A DNA stretch of 64,000 bases, from assembly GCA_015067565.1 (NCBI GenBank), contig SVMF01000003.1, positions 62,001-126,000 of the forward strand. Reading direction: 5' to 3'. A program made the translations under genes and the position numbers. Below, piece after piece: positions 18,029 through 26,996 of the stretch (its first letter is position 1; every line of letters starts with the position of its first letter). Source of the stretch: Oscillospiraceae bacterium. Its GTDB lineage: Bacteria; Bacillota; Clostridia; Oscillospirales; Oscillospiraceae. The notes below the pieces were generated by a model that did not search any database, had not been told where the DNA came from, and saw nothing but the letters and a program-made list of their open reading frames with translations.

Positions 18029-18705
18029 CAGTGTGCACCCTCCCTCTTGAAAATCACGGCAATCGTCTGCCAGATGCATTTCATGTCAAAGCAGAATGAA
18101 CGGTTCTTAATGTACTCCAGATCGTAGACGATCTTCTCCTCCGGCAGAAGGTCGTAGCCACCGTTGACCTGCGCATGGCCGGTCAGTCCGGGCTTCACCA
18201 CCAGTCTCTGACGGAAGCCGTCAATGTATGTATCGAACGCATCGTAAAACTCCGGGCGTTCGGGTCTCGGGCCAACAAAGCTCATCTGCCCGAGCAGGAT
18301 ATTCCACATCTGCGGCAGCTCGTCCATACGGGTTGCGCGCAGGATGCGTCCGATCTTCGTGATACGGGGATCGTCGGAAGCAGCCCACTGTGCGCCGTTC
18401 CTCTCGGCATCGGCACGCATAGAGCGGATCTTCAGAAGGGTGAACGGCTTGCCGTTCAGACCCAGACGCTTCTGGCGATAGATCGGCGAACCCTTGGTAT
18501 CGATCCATACCACAGGCAAAAGCAGCAGAATCGGCAGTATAAGCAAAATCAGAACGAACAGTGCCGCAAAGAAGTCAAACAGCCGCTTAAAAAAGCGGTA
18601 GCCGCGCTTCTTTGGAAGCGCCCCGAGCTTCTCCGTAACGATGATAGTTTGCGTTCCCGTAAAGTCGGAAACGGAAAGCTTTTCCCTTCGCAATGTAACA
18701 GCCAT
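18028..18705 (-). CDS. initiating undecaprenyl-phosphate sugar-phosphate transferase
   Basis: 225 residues of the bacterial sugar transferase (PglC/WbaP C-domain) family. It has one hydrophobic hairpin (FDFFAALFVLILLILPILLL), then RQKRLGLNGKPFTLLKIRSM, the catalytic region ATRMDELPQMWNIL, and VGPRPERPEF. It is the short form without the extra N-terminal helices of full-length WbaP. It starts the repeat unit by moving a sugar 1-phosphate onto undecaprenyl phosphate at the inner face. First gene of the operon; ATG 18705 has GGGAGAG upstream, and a promoter lies about 60 bp further up. Confidence 0.93.
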   Translation of the reverse strand: MAVTLRREKLSVSDFTGTQTIIVTEKLGALPKKRGYRFFKRLFDFFAALFVLILLILPILLLLPVVWIDTKGSPIYRQKRLGLNGKPFTLLKIRSMRADAERNGAQWAASDDPRITKIGRILRATRMDELPQMWNILLGQMSFVGPRPERPEFYDAFDTYIDGFRQRLVVKPGLTGHAQVNGGYDLLPEEKIVYDLEYIKNRSFCFDMKCIWQTIAVIFKREGAH

Positions 18706-18766
18706 GTTTTTTCTCTCCCGTTCGGCAGGTATTGCAGCGCATACCAAATCCATTTTATACCGAAAC

Positions 18767-18775
18767 ATTATAACA
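18767..18775 (-). promoter_or_regulatory. promoter of the capsule operon (extended -10)
   Basis: Read on the minus strand, TG-T-TATAAT forms an extended -10 element about 62 bp before the first capsule ATG. The -35 is weak (TAGATT region at 17 bp). No other good promoter was seen between the 17 capsule genes, which are mostly coupled or within 50 bp, so this may drive the whole 18.5-kb transcript. Confidence 0.6.
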
Positions 18776-18896
18776 TATAATTACTCAAAAATCTACTCAT
18801 TTTTGACAGGAACTTTTAATTTCCTCTTTTTCCCTCTTTATGCGGAATTTTTTCTGAAATTTGTGCAAAATCTTCCGCCACCGAGCGAAAAAATGA

Positions 18897-18925
18897 TTGA
18901 CATTCTGTCGATTTGTCATTATATT
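18897..18925 (+). promoter_or_regulatory. promoter of potABCD
   Basis: TTGACA, 17-bp spacer, TATATT: a near-consensus housekeeping promoter 52 bp before the potA start. It is divergent from the capsule promoter, and about 125 bp separates the two -10 elements. No clear operator palindrome was seen between them. Confidence 0.85.
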
Positions 18926-18976
18926 TTAGCATAGAGTTATTGTACTCAGATTTTAGAAAGAAATGGGGGAGGATAC

Positions 18977-20101
18977 ATGTCCAACGAGCTGATCCGTTTG
19001 ACAGACCTTGTGATGGAGTTTGACGGAGAAAGGATCCTCGATAAGATCAACCTCTACATCAACGACAAGGAATTTCTCACTTTGCTGGGCCCGTCCGGCT
19101 GCGGCAAGACAACTACACTTCGTGTCATCGGAGGCTTCCTCACGCCGACATCCGGCGATGTATTATTCGACGGCAAGCGCATCAATGATGTGCCTGCATA
19201 CCAACGAAAGATCAACACGGTCTTCCAGCGCTATGCACTATTCACGCATTTAGATGTTTATGACAATATCGCCTTTGGACTTCGCAATGCGAAGCTGCCT
19301 GAGGATGAAATTGACGAGCGTGTGACAGAAATGTTGGAGATCGTTTCACTCAAGGGATTTGAAAACCGTAAGGTCCCTTCCCTCTCCGGCGGTCAGCAGC
19401 AGCGTGTTGCCATTGCCAGAGCTCTGGTCAACCGTCCGAAGGTACTGTTGCTTGACGAGCCTCTGGGCGCATTGGATCTTCGTCTGCGTAAGGATATGCA
19501 GAACGAATTAAAACGCATCCAGCAGGCAATGGGCATCACCTTCATCTACGTCACGCACGATCAGGAGGAGGCTCTGACCATGTCCGACACCATCGTCGTC
19601 ATGGACAAGGGCAGAATTCAGCAAATCGGCACACCCGAGGACATTTACAACGAGCCGAAGAATGCTTTTGTTGCCGACTTCATCGGTGAGTCGAACATCT
19701 TGGACGGGATCATGTTAGATGACTATTCCGTCAAATTCTTTGGCCGCACCTTCAAGTGCGTTGACAAGGGCTTTGAGAAGAATGAGCCCGTTGACGTTGT
19801 CATCCGTCCCGAGGATGTCGATATCGTCGAGCCGGAAGCCGGCCATCTGTGCGGCACGGTCACCTCCGTCACCTTCAAGGGCGTGCATTACGATACCATC
19901 GTCGATTTTAAGGGTTTCAAGTGGCTGATCCAGACCACGGACTTCTGTCCCGAAGGCTCTTATATCGGCATCCGCCTGAACCCAGAGGATATCCACATCA
20001 TGCATAAGAGTGAATATTCCGGTATGTTCGGCGACTACAGCTCCTACTCTGCCGAGTATGACGAGATCGCAGATGCGGAGGTCAGCGAAGATGAAGAGTA
20101 A
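18977..20101 (+). CDS. potA: spermidine/putrescine ABC transporter ATP-binding protein
   Basis: 374 residues: Walker [10 protein letters not shown] (38-46), signature LSGGQQQR near residue 141, Walker [14 protein letters not shown]-loop YVTHDQEEA, and a C-terminal TOBE domain from about 240 ([23 protein letters not shown]). This is the MalK-like CUT/POT ATPase layout. Asp-Glu-rich at the C-terminus. GGGGGAGG precedes the ATG. The overlapping potB, potC and potD make this a complete polyamine importer; PotA hydrolyses ATP at the cytoplasmic face. Confidence 0.96.
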   Translation: MSNELIRLTDLVMEFDGERILDKINLYINDKEFLTLLGPSGCGKTTTLRVIGGFLTPTSGDVLFDGKRINDVPAYQRKINTVFQRYALFTHLDVYDNIAFGLRNAKLPEDEIDERVTEMLEIVSLKGFENRKVPSLSGGQQQRVAIARALVNRPKVLLLDEPLGALDLRLRKDMQNELKRIQQAMGITFIYVTHDQEEALTMSDTIVVMDKGRIQQIGTPEDIYNEPKNAFVADFIGESNILDGIMLDDYSVKFFGRTFKCVDKGFEKNEPVDVVIRPEDVDIVEPEAGHLCGTVTSVTFKGVHYDTIVDFKGFKWLIQTTDFCPEGSYIGIRLNPEDIHIMHKSEYSGMFGDYSSYSAEYDEIADAEVSEDEE

Positions 20102-20906
20102 GTGGCTGTCCGGCCCGTATGTGCTGTGGATGGTGCTTTTCACCCTGATCCCGTTGGGTGTGGTGTTCTACTATGCCTGCACCGACTCCATCACGGGTGA
20201 ATTTACGCTGTCGAATCTGGCGAGCATCGTCGACTACTGGCCAATTTTTCTCCGCAGCGTTTGGCTGAGCATTTTTGCCACGCTGATCTGTCTGATCATC
20301 GGCTACCCCGTGGCATACTACATCGCCCACCGCAAGCCGACCACGCAGCGCCTTCTGCAGATGCTCATCATGCTCCCGATGTGCATGAGCTTCCTGCTGC
20401 GTACCCTGGCTTGGGTTGCGCTTTTGGAAGACACGGGTATCATCAATAACTTCCTGGTGCAACTCGGTCTGGACCGACTGCCCCTGATCCGCAACAACAG
20501 CTCGGTGATTCTGGGCATGGTGTATAACTACCTTCCCTACATGATCCTGCCGCTGTTCACCGTCATCATGAAGATCGACAATCGCCTGATCGAGGCAGCG
20601 CAGGATCTCGGCTGCAACAGCCGTCAGGTCTTCACCCGCGTCACGCTTCCCCTGAGCGTTCCGGGCATCGTTTCCGGCATCACGATGGTCTTCGTGCCTG
20701 CCGTTTCGACCTTCTACATCTCGCAGAAGCTCGGCTCGACGGACACCATTTTGATCGGTGACGTCATCGAAATGCAGTTTAAGAGTGCGTACAATCCGAA
20801 TCTCGGTGCAGCAATGTCCCTCGTTTTGATGGTCATCATCTTTGCCTGCGTGGGCGTAATGAACCGCTTTACGAGCGATGATGAGGAAGGTGTGGTGACG
20901 ATATGA
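20091..20906 (+). CDS. potB: spermidine/putrescine ABC transporter permease PotB
   Basis: 271 residues, six transmembrane helices, and the EAA loop [20 protein letters not shown] that docks on PotA. The real start is ATG 20091 ([13 protein letters not shown]), 11 bp inside the end of potA with GGAGG upstream; the frame extends further upstream but that part overlaps potA coding sequence and is not membrane-like. Forms a heterodimeric channel with PotC. Confidence 0.95.
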   Translation: MKSKWLSGPYVLWMVLFTLIPLGVVFYYACTDSITGEFTLSNLASIVDYWPIFLRSVWLSIFATLICLIIGYPVAYYIAHRKPTTQRLLQMLIMLPMCMSFLLRTLAWVALLEDTGIINNFLVQLGLDRLPLIRNNSSVILGMVYNYLPYMILPLFTVIMKIDNRLIEAAQDLGCNSRQVFTRVTLPLSVPGIVSGITMVFVPAVSTFYISQKLGSTDTILIGDVIEMQFKSAYNPNLGAAMSLVLMVIIFACVGVMNRFTSDDEEGVVTI

Positions 20907-21724
20907 AAAAATTCAACAAATATTTCACCATCCTTGTCTTCATTTTCCTGTATATCCCGATGATCGTGCTGGCGATTGCCTCATTCAGCTCGAACAAGGA
21001 TATCGCCGTCTTCGAAGGCTTTACCCTGCATCAGTACAAGGAGCTGTTCCGTGACGACACGCTGCTGTCGCTACTCGGCAACTCCCTGATCATCTCGGTT
21101 CTGGCCACCCTGTGTGCCACCGTCCTGGGCACCGTGGCTTCCCTCGGCATCCATAAGTCCCGCGGTCGTCTGCGCTCTGCCATCATGACTCTGACCAACA
21201 TTCCCATGACCAATCCCGAGATCGTCACGGGTGTGTCGCTGGCACTTCTGTTTGCCTTCGTCGGTGTTATTTTACGAATCAACGCAGTGTTGGGTTTCTG
21301 GACGCTTCTGATCGCACATATTACCTTTAACCTGCCATATATCATCCTCAATGTCATGCCGAAGCTCTCGCAGATGGACCCCGACCTGACCGAGGCCGCA
21401 CTCGACCTCGGCTGCACCCCCGTGCAGGCCTTCTTCAAGGTCGTCCTGCATGAGATCATGCCCGGTATCATCTCCGGTGCGCTGATGGCCTTCACCATGT
21501 CGCTGGATGATTTCGTCATCTCGTACTTCGTCACAGGCTCTGACTTTGTCACCCTGCCCGTCGAGATCTACAGCTATACCAAAAAGCCGATCCATCCGAA
21601 GGTCTATGCGCTCTTCACCCTGATCTTCCTCGCCATTCTGGTGCTGATGGTCACGATGAACCTGCTGCAGCTTCGGGATTCGTCCAAGCGCCGCAAGAAT
21701 CTGGAAAGGAGGGCCGCACGATGA
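20903..21724 (+). CDS. potC: spermidine/putrescine ABC transporter permease PotC
   Basis: 273 residues, six helices, beginning with KYFTILVFIFLYIPMIVLA, the characteristic PotC N-terminus. The EAA loop is EAALDLGCTPVQAFFKVVLH. It overlaps potB by four bases (ATGA) and potD by four bases at the other end, so the permease pair and the binding protein are translationally coupled. Confidence 0.95.
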   Translation: MKKFNKYFTILVFIFLYIPMIVLAIASFSSNKDIAVFEGFTLHQYKELFRDDTLLSLLGNSLIISVLATLCATVLGTVASLGIHKSRGRLRSAIMTLTNIPMTNPEIVTGVSLALLFAFVGVILRINAVLGFWTLLIAHITFNLPYIILNVMPKLSQMDPDLTEAALDLGCTPVQAFFKVVLHEIMPGIISGALMAFTMSLDDFVISYFVTGSDFVTLPVEIYSYTKKPIHPKVYALFTLIFLAILVLMVTMNLLQLRDSSKRRKNLERRAAR

Positions 21725-22920
21725 AAAAGCTGCTTTCCTGCCTGCTGCTGCTTTGTGTGCTGCTGTCGGTTCTTCCCACGCAGGCCGCTGCCGCAGAAAC
21801 GGTGACCATCAATGTCTACAACTGGGGCCAGTATATCGCAGACGGCTCCGACGGCTGCATCGATGTACTTGCTGAGTTTGAAAAGGCCTACCCCCACATC
21901 AAGGTCAACTACATGACCTTTGATAGCAACGAGAGTATGTATACCAAGCTCGTGGCGGGCGGTTCGTCCTTTGACATCATCATTCCCTCGGACTATATGG
22001 TCGAAAAGCTCATCGAGGAAGATCGCCTCGAGCCGCTGAATTTCGACAATATTCCCAACTTCCAATACATAGACGAGCAGTTCCGTGATCCGTCATACGA
22101 TCCGGGCAGCGTCTATTCCGTGCCCTATACCTGGGGCAGCGTCGGTGTCATCTACAACACCGCCTATGTCGATGAAGAAGATGTGGCGGAGGAAAGTTGG
22201 GATCTTCTGTGGAACGAGAAGTACAAGGGCAAGATCCTGATGTTCGACAATCCCAGAGATGCCTTCGCCATTGCCGAGCTCTCGCTGGGCTACAGTCTAA
22301 ACACCGACAATACCGAGCAGCTCGATGCCTCCGCAAGAAAGCTGCGCGAACAGAAGCCTCTGGTGCAAGCCTATGTTATGGACCAGGTCTTCCAGAAAAT
22401 GCAGCGCGAGGAGGCATGGATTGCCCCTTACTACGCAGGTGACTTCCTTGTCATGCAGGCCGAAAACGAGAATCTGGCCTTCTACCATCCAAAGGAAGGT
22501 TTCAACATCTTCGTCGATGCCGTTTGCATCCCGAAGGGCAGCGAGCATAAAGAGGAAGCCGAGATCTTCATCAACTTCCTGCTCGAACCCGAGATCTGCG
22601 CAGGCAACCTCGAATATATCGGTTACTCCTCCCCGGAAACGGCCTCTTTGGAGTATATGGACCCCGAAATCGTCGAGGACCCCATCACCTACCCCGATGC
22701 CGAGACCAGAGCCTCCGGTGAGGCCTTCTACGCCCTGAGCATTGAAGCCACGCAGTACATGAACGCCCTTTGGCTGACGGTCAAGACCGCCGATACCTCC
22801 ACGACAGTGTACATGATCCTGACAATCGTGGCTGCCGTTTTGGTGATCTTCCTGTGGCTGTTCTTCAAGGTGCGCAAGCGCCGTGCCAAGGCCCGCCGCT
22901 GCCAAAAGTGGAAAACATAA
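21721..22920 (+). CDS. potD: polyamine-binding protein PotD with C-terminal membrane anchor
   Basis: 399 residues. A Sec signal peptide (LLSCLLLLCVLLSVLPTQAAAA) is followed by the PotD fold beginning VTINVYNWGQYI and including SSFDIIIPSDYMVEKL and VPYTWGSVGVIYN, the polyamine-pocket region. There is no lipobox cysteine after the signal peptide, although Gram-positive binding proteins are usually lipoproteins. Instead residues about 363-385 form a hydrophobic helix (VYMILTIVAAVLVIFLWLFF) followed by a basic tail (KVRKRRAKARR), which would anchor the protein with its domain outside. Preference for spermidine or putrescine is not decidable here. Confidence 0.93.
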   Translation: MKKLLSCLLLLCVLLSVLPTQAAAAETVTINVYNWGQYIADGSDGCIDVLAEFEKAYPHIKVNYMTFDSNESMYTKLVAGGSSFDIIIPSDYMVEKLIEEDRLEPLNFDNIPNFQYIDEQFRDPSYDPGSVYSVPYTWGSVGVIYNTAYVDEEDVAEESWDLLWNEKYKGKILMFDNPRDAFAIAELSLGYSLNTDNTEQLDASARKLREQKPLVQAYVMDQVFQKMQREEAWIAPYYAGDFLVMQAENENLAFYHPKEGFNIFVDAVCIPKGSEHKEEAEIFINFLLEPEICAGNLEYIGYSSPETASLEYMDPEIVEDPITYPDAETRASGEAFYALSIEATQYMNALWLTVKTADTSTTVYMILTIVAAVLVIFLWLFFKVRKRRAKARRCQKWKT

Positions 22921-22929
22921 CAGCAAAAA

Positions 22930-23163
22930 GTCGCCAATCGTCAAAATGCAAATTTTGACGATTGGCGATCTGTGTTCAAATAAGCGATTGCGAACATATC
23001 TCCGATACAACAAAAAAAGCACTTCAAATGCTTGCTGCGCAAGGCATTTTGACTTACATCGCAAACCGAGCTCTACCGTACCATCGTACGCCGACGAGCT
23101 CGGTTTGCTCGTCTTGCCGACTTTTTGAGCTCTGCCAGTCTGTCGAAAAACAAGTTTTTCGAC
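22930..23163. repeat. dispersed repeat with hairpin end, inverted copy of 54174-54395
   Basis: The gene-free stretch between potD and the ATP-grasp genes (22921-23328) is filled largely by this element. Read as reverse complement it matches 54174-54395 almost base for base, sharing AGCAAACCGAGC, GTACGATGGTACGGTAGAGC, GCGCAGCAAGCATTTGAAG and ATCGGAGATATGTTCGCAAT. One end is a 17-bp perfect hairpin and the other carries a CTGTCGAAAAAC-GTTTTTCGACAG hairpin. No reading frame is conserved between the copies. The remaining bases, 23210-23328, show nothing notable. Confidence 0.8.
22931..22968 (+). terminator. hairpin terminator after potD
   Basis: Perfect 17-bp stem (TCGCCAATCGTCAAAAT with its complement) and loop GCAA, 10 bp after the potD stop. 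The A-rich left arm follows CAAAAAG. It is also one end of the dispersed repeat, so the repeat may act as a mobile terminator. Confidence 0.6.
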
Positions 23164-23170
23164 AGACTGA

Positions 23171-23209
23171 AAAAGGTACCCACGCAGATGAACTGCGTGG
23201 GTACCTTTT
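23171..23209. terminator. bidirectional rho-independent terminator
   Basis: A 17-bp perfect stem, AAAAGGTACCCACGCAG, loop ATGAA, with T runs at both ends (TTTTT on plus, TTTT on minus). It lies between the convergent pot operon and the ATP-grasp pair and can end both transcripts. Confidence 0.85.
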
Positions 23210-23328
23210 TATGAGCAAAATAAGTGCGATGTAACCATTGCTTTTTTCTTCGCTATCCCTCAAAACACGGTGTCATGCAAGCGGATAAATATGCGCTTAG
23301 TGATAATTTATGCGTGTTCATCTCTATC

Positions 23329-24531
23329 TTACCCGACGATCACTTTGACATAGTCGTTGATGTTGTTCACATAATACTCCAGACTTTGTGCGTCCTCAAA
23401 CTTCAAAACAAGCGTTCCGATTGCGAAGTTTGCGCCGGTAAAGGTGTGGATCTCATCGCCCTTCGATACCCAGAGCTGAATTTCTTTCACACAGGGCTGC
23501 AGCTCAGGAGCAATCTGCAGATGGTCGAAAGCTCCGTCCTGCTCGCTGTGCAGAATGATCTCAGCCCAGCAACCGTCATATACAGGATCCCCTGTCACGC
23601 CCTCGATCTCCTCGCCCAGAGCCATACGGACGGCATTGGTGACCAGGTCTACACCGCTGGTCAAGCGGAGCATCTCAGAGAGTCGGTTTCCACCGCCTCT
23701 GGGGGAAACCTCCATAATGTAAGGCTTTCCGTCTGTGCCCCAACGTGTTTCAATATTGTAGATAGAGGTATCCAGCTTTAGAAGGCGGATGAGTCTCTGC
23801 AGCTCACTGCGGAGCTCAGCCTGCACCTGCTGCGGCATACTGGAGGGCCAGCTATAGGCAGAGGGGGTATAAGGATTCGCCGCGCAATTGTCAAACCGCT
23901 GATCACTGAAGGAGCAAAATACCAATTCGCCGTTTATGGAGAAACAGTCCGAGTCGGAGGAATAGCCCTGCTTTTCGATAAAATCCTCAATGATAAACTC
24001 TTTGCTGTGGGAGAAGGACAATGCATAGCGTACGCTTTCCTCCAGCTCCTCGGGTGTGTTCACCTTGGTAACGCCCTTGCTTCCTGCCGAGTCGGTCGGC
24101 TTCACGATCACGGGCCAGTGGAACATTTCGGTTTCCTGCATCGCATCGCGGATATCCGTATACTTCTTGGCCGTCGGCACGCAAAAACCGTTGTCGGACA
24201 AGAATTTGCGGAACAGACCCTTATTCTGCAGGATCGAAACAGACTCATAGGGCGCGCAAGTAGGCAGATTCAACTTCTGAGCAACATAGGCAGCCGTAGC
24301 CACACCGGGGTCGCAGGCAAAGGACATGATACCGTCGATCTGCAGCTTTTTGGCGATTTCCAGGACAGCTTCCTTGTCGATAATGCTCACATTGCAGTAT
24401 TCGTCTGAATATTTATGCGCAATGTTATCCGGGAGATAGTCGCAGGTTATGGTGTAAACGCCAAGCTTTTTTGCCGCCTCAATAATGGGCAGAATATAGC
24501 GTGAACCACCCAGTAAAAGTAGCTTTTTCAT
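23329..24531 (-). CDS. CarB-like ATP-grasp enzyme (first of two)
   Basis: 400 residues from ATG 24531 (MKKLLLLGGSRY), with AAGGAG upstream. The N-terminal Rossmann-like pre-ATP-grasp domain is followed by an ATP-grasp core: HWPVIVKPTDSAGSKGVTKV gives the ATP-binding lysine and glycine loop, IIEDFIEKQGYSSD is the hinge, and YIMEVSPRGGGNR carries the metal-binding E and N. This is the layout of the PurK/BtrJ-type ligases that join a carboxylate to an amine or other nucleophile through an acyl phosphate. Substrate unknown. Its start overlaps the upstream homologue's stop, so the two are made together and may form a heteromer or act in series. Confidence 0.85.
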   Translation of the reverse strand: MKKLLLLGGSRYILPIIEAAKKLGVYTITCDYLPDNIAHKYSDEYCNVSIIDKEAVLEIAKKLQIDGIMSFACDPGVATAAYVAQKLNLPTCAPYESVSILQNKGLFRKFLSDNGFCVPTAKKYTDIRDAMQETEMFHWPVIVKPTDSAGSKGVTKVNTPEELEESVRYALSFSHSKEFIIEDFIEKQGYSSDSDCFSINGELVFCSFSDQRFDNCAANPYTPSAYSWPSSMPQQVQAELRSELQRLIRLLKLDTSIYNIETRWGTDGKPYIMEVSPRGGGNRLSEMLRLTSGVDLVTNAVRMALGEEIEGVTGDPVYDGCWAEIILHSEQDGAFDHLQIAPELQPCVKEIQLWVSKGDEIHTFTGANFAIGTLVLKFEDAQSLEYYVNNINDYVKVIVG

Positions 24532-24542
24532 ATATTCTCCTT

Positions 24543-25853
24543 TCAGCTCCAAGCGTCGTTTACCATGTCCATCACGACATCGTATTCCAGCTTCTGAAGC
24601 TGCATGTCGTTCCCGTTTTCATCGAGGATTTTAATGGTATCACTGATTTTGCACAGCGTTTTTACGAAGTCTTCCTTTGTCTTATCCATGACATGGATCC
24701 TGAAAATCACTCTGTCCAAAGAGCTGGTGGGCGAAATTTTATCGCCTACATGCTTGAACTGCTTATTCTGCAGCACCTGCGGCATCGCGTTGACCTCATC
24801 GAGTCCTTCGATGGAAGCAATCGTGCCGGCCTTCAGAGGAATGTAGTAATTGCAGCAATATTGGCTGAAGTTGTAATTGTCCTGCTTTTGCGCATCGTAC
24901 AAGGTCATCTCTCCGGTCAGCGCGAACTCGATCATCAGCTCCAGAGAGCTGATGCCGTTGAGCTTCTCGGCAAACACATAAAACTGCTCTCCACCCAGTC
25001 TGAGGCCGGATTCGTGGAAGTACAGCTTCCCATGATCCTCAAATCCCTGGAACATCAGGTTGCCGTATTTTACACCCAGCTCCTGAACCATCTTTTTGAC
25101 GGCAGGCTCGCTGTCGCGCTGATATTCCTTCAGGTACTTCGGCGCGAACATATGGAACAGGCACGAAGCTGCCTTGCCCTTTTCAGCGGTCACTTTATAT
25201 TTCAGGAAAGAGGCAGAAAGGCTGCAGTTTCCGTTCTGGACAGTATAGTGGATGAAAATTTCATTTCCGCTGTCCATATATCTCTCGCAGACGATCTTCT
25301 TGCTGGCTGAATGCTCGTACAGATGCTTGTAGTGCGAGATGAGTTCTTCCTCATTGTCGCATCGCATGATGCCTCTTCCGCCGCTGTCGTCAGCCGGCTT
25401 CACCATCACGGGATAGACGATCTTGTCCAGATCCTCTCTGCGGAAGTCAATGTCAATCTTGAAGATCTCCGGTGTCGGCACACCATATTTCACGCAGCAT
25501 TCCTTAAATCTGTTCTTGTCATTTGACAGAATGTCAAACTGCTCCGCAGTTCCGCAGCAAGGCAGTCCCGCAGCCTCGCAAATTTTTGCGTAAAAGGGCA
25601 AATGCGAGTCCGTCCAGCCGACGAAAACGCCGTCAACCTTATATTCCTTGATCAGCGCCAGCATCGCCTCTGTGTCTGAAATATCCACATCTATGGCGAC
25701 ATCGGCAATCATCTTGGAGGGCGAGTCCTCCGTCTTATAGAAATTTGCCACGACGGTTCGGACACCCATTTCCTTTGCCCTTTGCACCGCGCAGGCCGCC
25801 AATGCCGTTCTGTCCATGACCAGCAAGGTTTTTCCCCTGAGTCTTTCGTACAT
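24543..25853 (-). CDS. CarB-like ATP-grasp enzyme (second of two)
   Basis: 436 residues from ATG 25853 (MYERLRGKTLLVMDRT). The pre-ATP-grasp domain is followed by VMVKPADDSGGRGIMRCDNE (ATP lysine and loop), VCERYMDSGNEIFIHY, and FHESGLRLGGEQFY where the metal ligands are expected. The last motif deviates from the usual E-x-N: it reads ES-GLR-LGG, so the second Mg ligand is uncertain. It shares domain order with the gene directly downstream but is clearly diverged. It has its own promoter downstream of the LysR gene, and both face away from the TRAP transporter. A ligase making or modifying a small amide or peptide is the general inference. Confidence 0.82.
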   Translation of the reverse strand: MYERLRGKTLLVMDRTALAACAVQRAKEMGVRTVVANFYKTEDSPSKMIADVAIDVDISDTEAMLALIKEYKVDGVFVGWTDSHLPFYAKICEAAGLPCCGTAEQFDILSNDKNRFKECCVKYGVPTPEIFKIDIDFRREDLDKIVYPVMVKPADDSGGRGIMRCDNEEELISHYKHLYEHSASKKIVCERYMDSGNEIFIHYTVQNGNCSLSASFLKYKVTAEKGKAASCLFHMFAPKYLKEYQRDSEPAVKKMVQELGVKYGNLMFQGFEDHGKLYFHESGLRLGGEQFYVFAEKLNGISSLELMIEFALTGEMTLYDAQKQDNYNFSQYCCNYYIPLKAGTIASIEGLDEVNAMPQVLQNKQFKHVGDKISPTSSLDRVIFRIHVMDKTKEDFVKTLCKISDTIKILDENGNDMQLQKLEYDVVMDMVNDAWS

Positions 25854-25891
25854 TCCCTTCACCTCTCGAGTTCTTTTCATATATCAGTACC

Positions 25892-25920
25892 ATGATACCA
25901 TGTAATTTAAAAATTGTAAA
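25892..25920 (-). promoter_or_regulatory. promoter of the ATP-grasp pair
   Basis: Minus-strand TTTACA, 17-bp spacer, TATCAT, about 40 bp before the ATG at 25853 and within the 81-bp gap after the LysR gene. The ATP-grasp pair can therefore be expressed apart from the regulator. Confidence 0.6.
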
Positions 25921-25934
25921 TATAAAAAAAGTTT

Positions 25935-26837
25935 TTACAGTCCTTGTGTCAGCAAATGAATAAAATGCCGTGCATATTCCGAAACAAACTGTCCCTTGCG
26001 GGTGATGACGGCAGACTGTCGGGTATAAAGCGTCTGTCTGGGCGCAAACAGACGCAGATCATCCGGCTTTTTCAAGTGGTTGACATACTGCAGCGGAACC
26101 AGGGTCGCGCCGATGCCCTCCATGCACATGGCATAGGCCGTGCTGATACCCGTAACCTCCATACAAACCGTGGGTGTAAAATTCGCCATGGCACAGCTTT
26201 TTTCCAAAAGCTGCCGCATTTCCTGGTGCTTTCCGACCGAAACAAAGGGGATATCCTTGCAAGTCTCCAGACCGATCGTCACGATCTCCTGCGAGGTGGC
26301 TGTGGGTAAATTGCCCGAAAAACGCTCCGGCACGGCCAAAACCAGAATATCCGACTCGATCGGGATGACATCCAGCACGGACTCGTCCACCGGAAGGTTG
26401 ACAAGCGCAAGATCGAATTTCCCCTCTGCCGTCTGGCTGCGCAATTGCTCACTTCCGGCCTCAAGGAGTACAAGCTTAACCATCGGATAGCGTTGTGTAA
26501 ACTCTTTTGCGATCCTCGGGATCAGATATTGGCTTCGGAACGGGGTCGCACCGACCGTAAGCTGTCCCCTCGTACCGCTCTGGAACTCCTGCATGGAGCG
26601 CAGCAGCATCTCCTCGTTGAGCAAAAGCTGCTTGGCTTCAGTCAAAAAGTATTCGCCTGCAGGAGTCAGCTTGATTGGCATAGAATCTCTGTCAAACAGC
26701 TTCACCCCCAGATCCTGCTCCAGATTCAGAATCTGCTTGCTCAGTGCCGGCTGCGAGATGCCGAGCGACTCGGCTACCTGGGAAAAATTGAGCGTCTTGG
26801 ACAACTCAATGGCATATTTCAGTTGGCGTGTATTCAT
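25935..26837 (-). CDS. LysR-family transcriptional regulator
   Basis: 300 residues, the standard family length. The N-terminal winged helix-turn-helix (MNTRQLKYAIELSKTLNFSQVAESLGISQPALSKQI, cited here in part: residues 1-60) is followed by a periplasmic-binding-protein-like effector domain from about residue 90 (GQLTVGATPFRSQYLIPRIA). The gene is divergent from the TRAP permease, with a TGTTAT-N7-ATAACA box in the shared 159-bp region. By the usual LysR arrangement it likely controls the permease genes in response to the transported acid, and perhaps the ATP-grasp pair behind it. Effector unknown. Confidence 0.93.
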   Translation of the reverse strand: MNTRQLKYAIELSKTLNFSQVAESLGISQPALSKQILNLEQDLGVKLFDRDSMPIKLTPAGEYFLTEAKQLLLNEEMLLRSMQEFQSGTRGQLTVGATPFRSQYLIPRIAKEFTQRYPMVKLVLLEAGSEQLRSQTAEGKFDLALVNLPVDESVLDVIPIESDILVLAVPERFSGNLPTATSQEIVTIGLETCKDIPFVSVGKHQEMRQLLEKSCAMANFTPTVCMEVTGISTAYAMCMEGIGATLVPLQYVNHLKKPDDLRLFAPRQTLYTRQSAVITRKGQFVSEYARHFIHLLTQGL

Positions 26838-26859
26838 TTTGTGCCTCCCATTACCGATT

Positions 26860-26878
26860 TGTTATCATCTTTATAACA
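26860..26878. promoter_or_regulatory. probable LysR operator (T-N11-A box)
   Basis: TGTTAT-N7-ATAACA is a perfect 6-bp inverted repeat fitting the LysR-type T-N11-A pattern. It sits 22 bp upstream of the regulator start and 40 bp before the -35 element of the divergent permease promoter, where an autoregulating activator normally binds. Confidence 0.6.
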
Positions 26879-26918
26879 TCATACCACTATTTTTTTCCAC
26901 TTGCAAGCAAAAAAAGAC

Positions 26919-26946
26919 TTGACAAATCAAAAACTCCGCCTATAAT
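26919..26946 (+). promoter_or_regulatory. promoter of the TRAP permease genes
   Basis: TTGACA, 16-bp spacer, TATAAT: essentially consensus, 50 bp before the ATG at 26997. Confidence 0.85.
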
Positions 26947-26996
26947 ATAACCAAACAGTAATTGCTCCTATAACTTTTTTCGAAAGGATGATTCTT

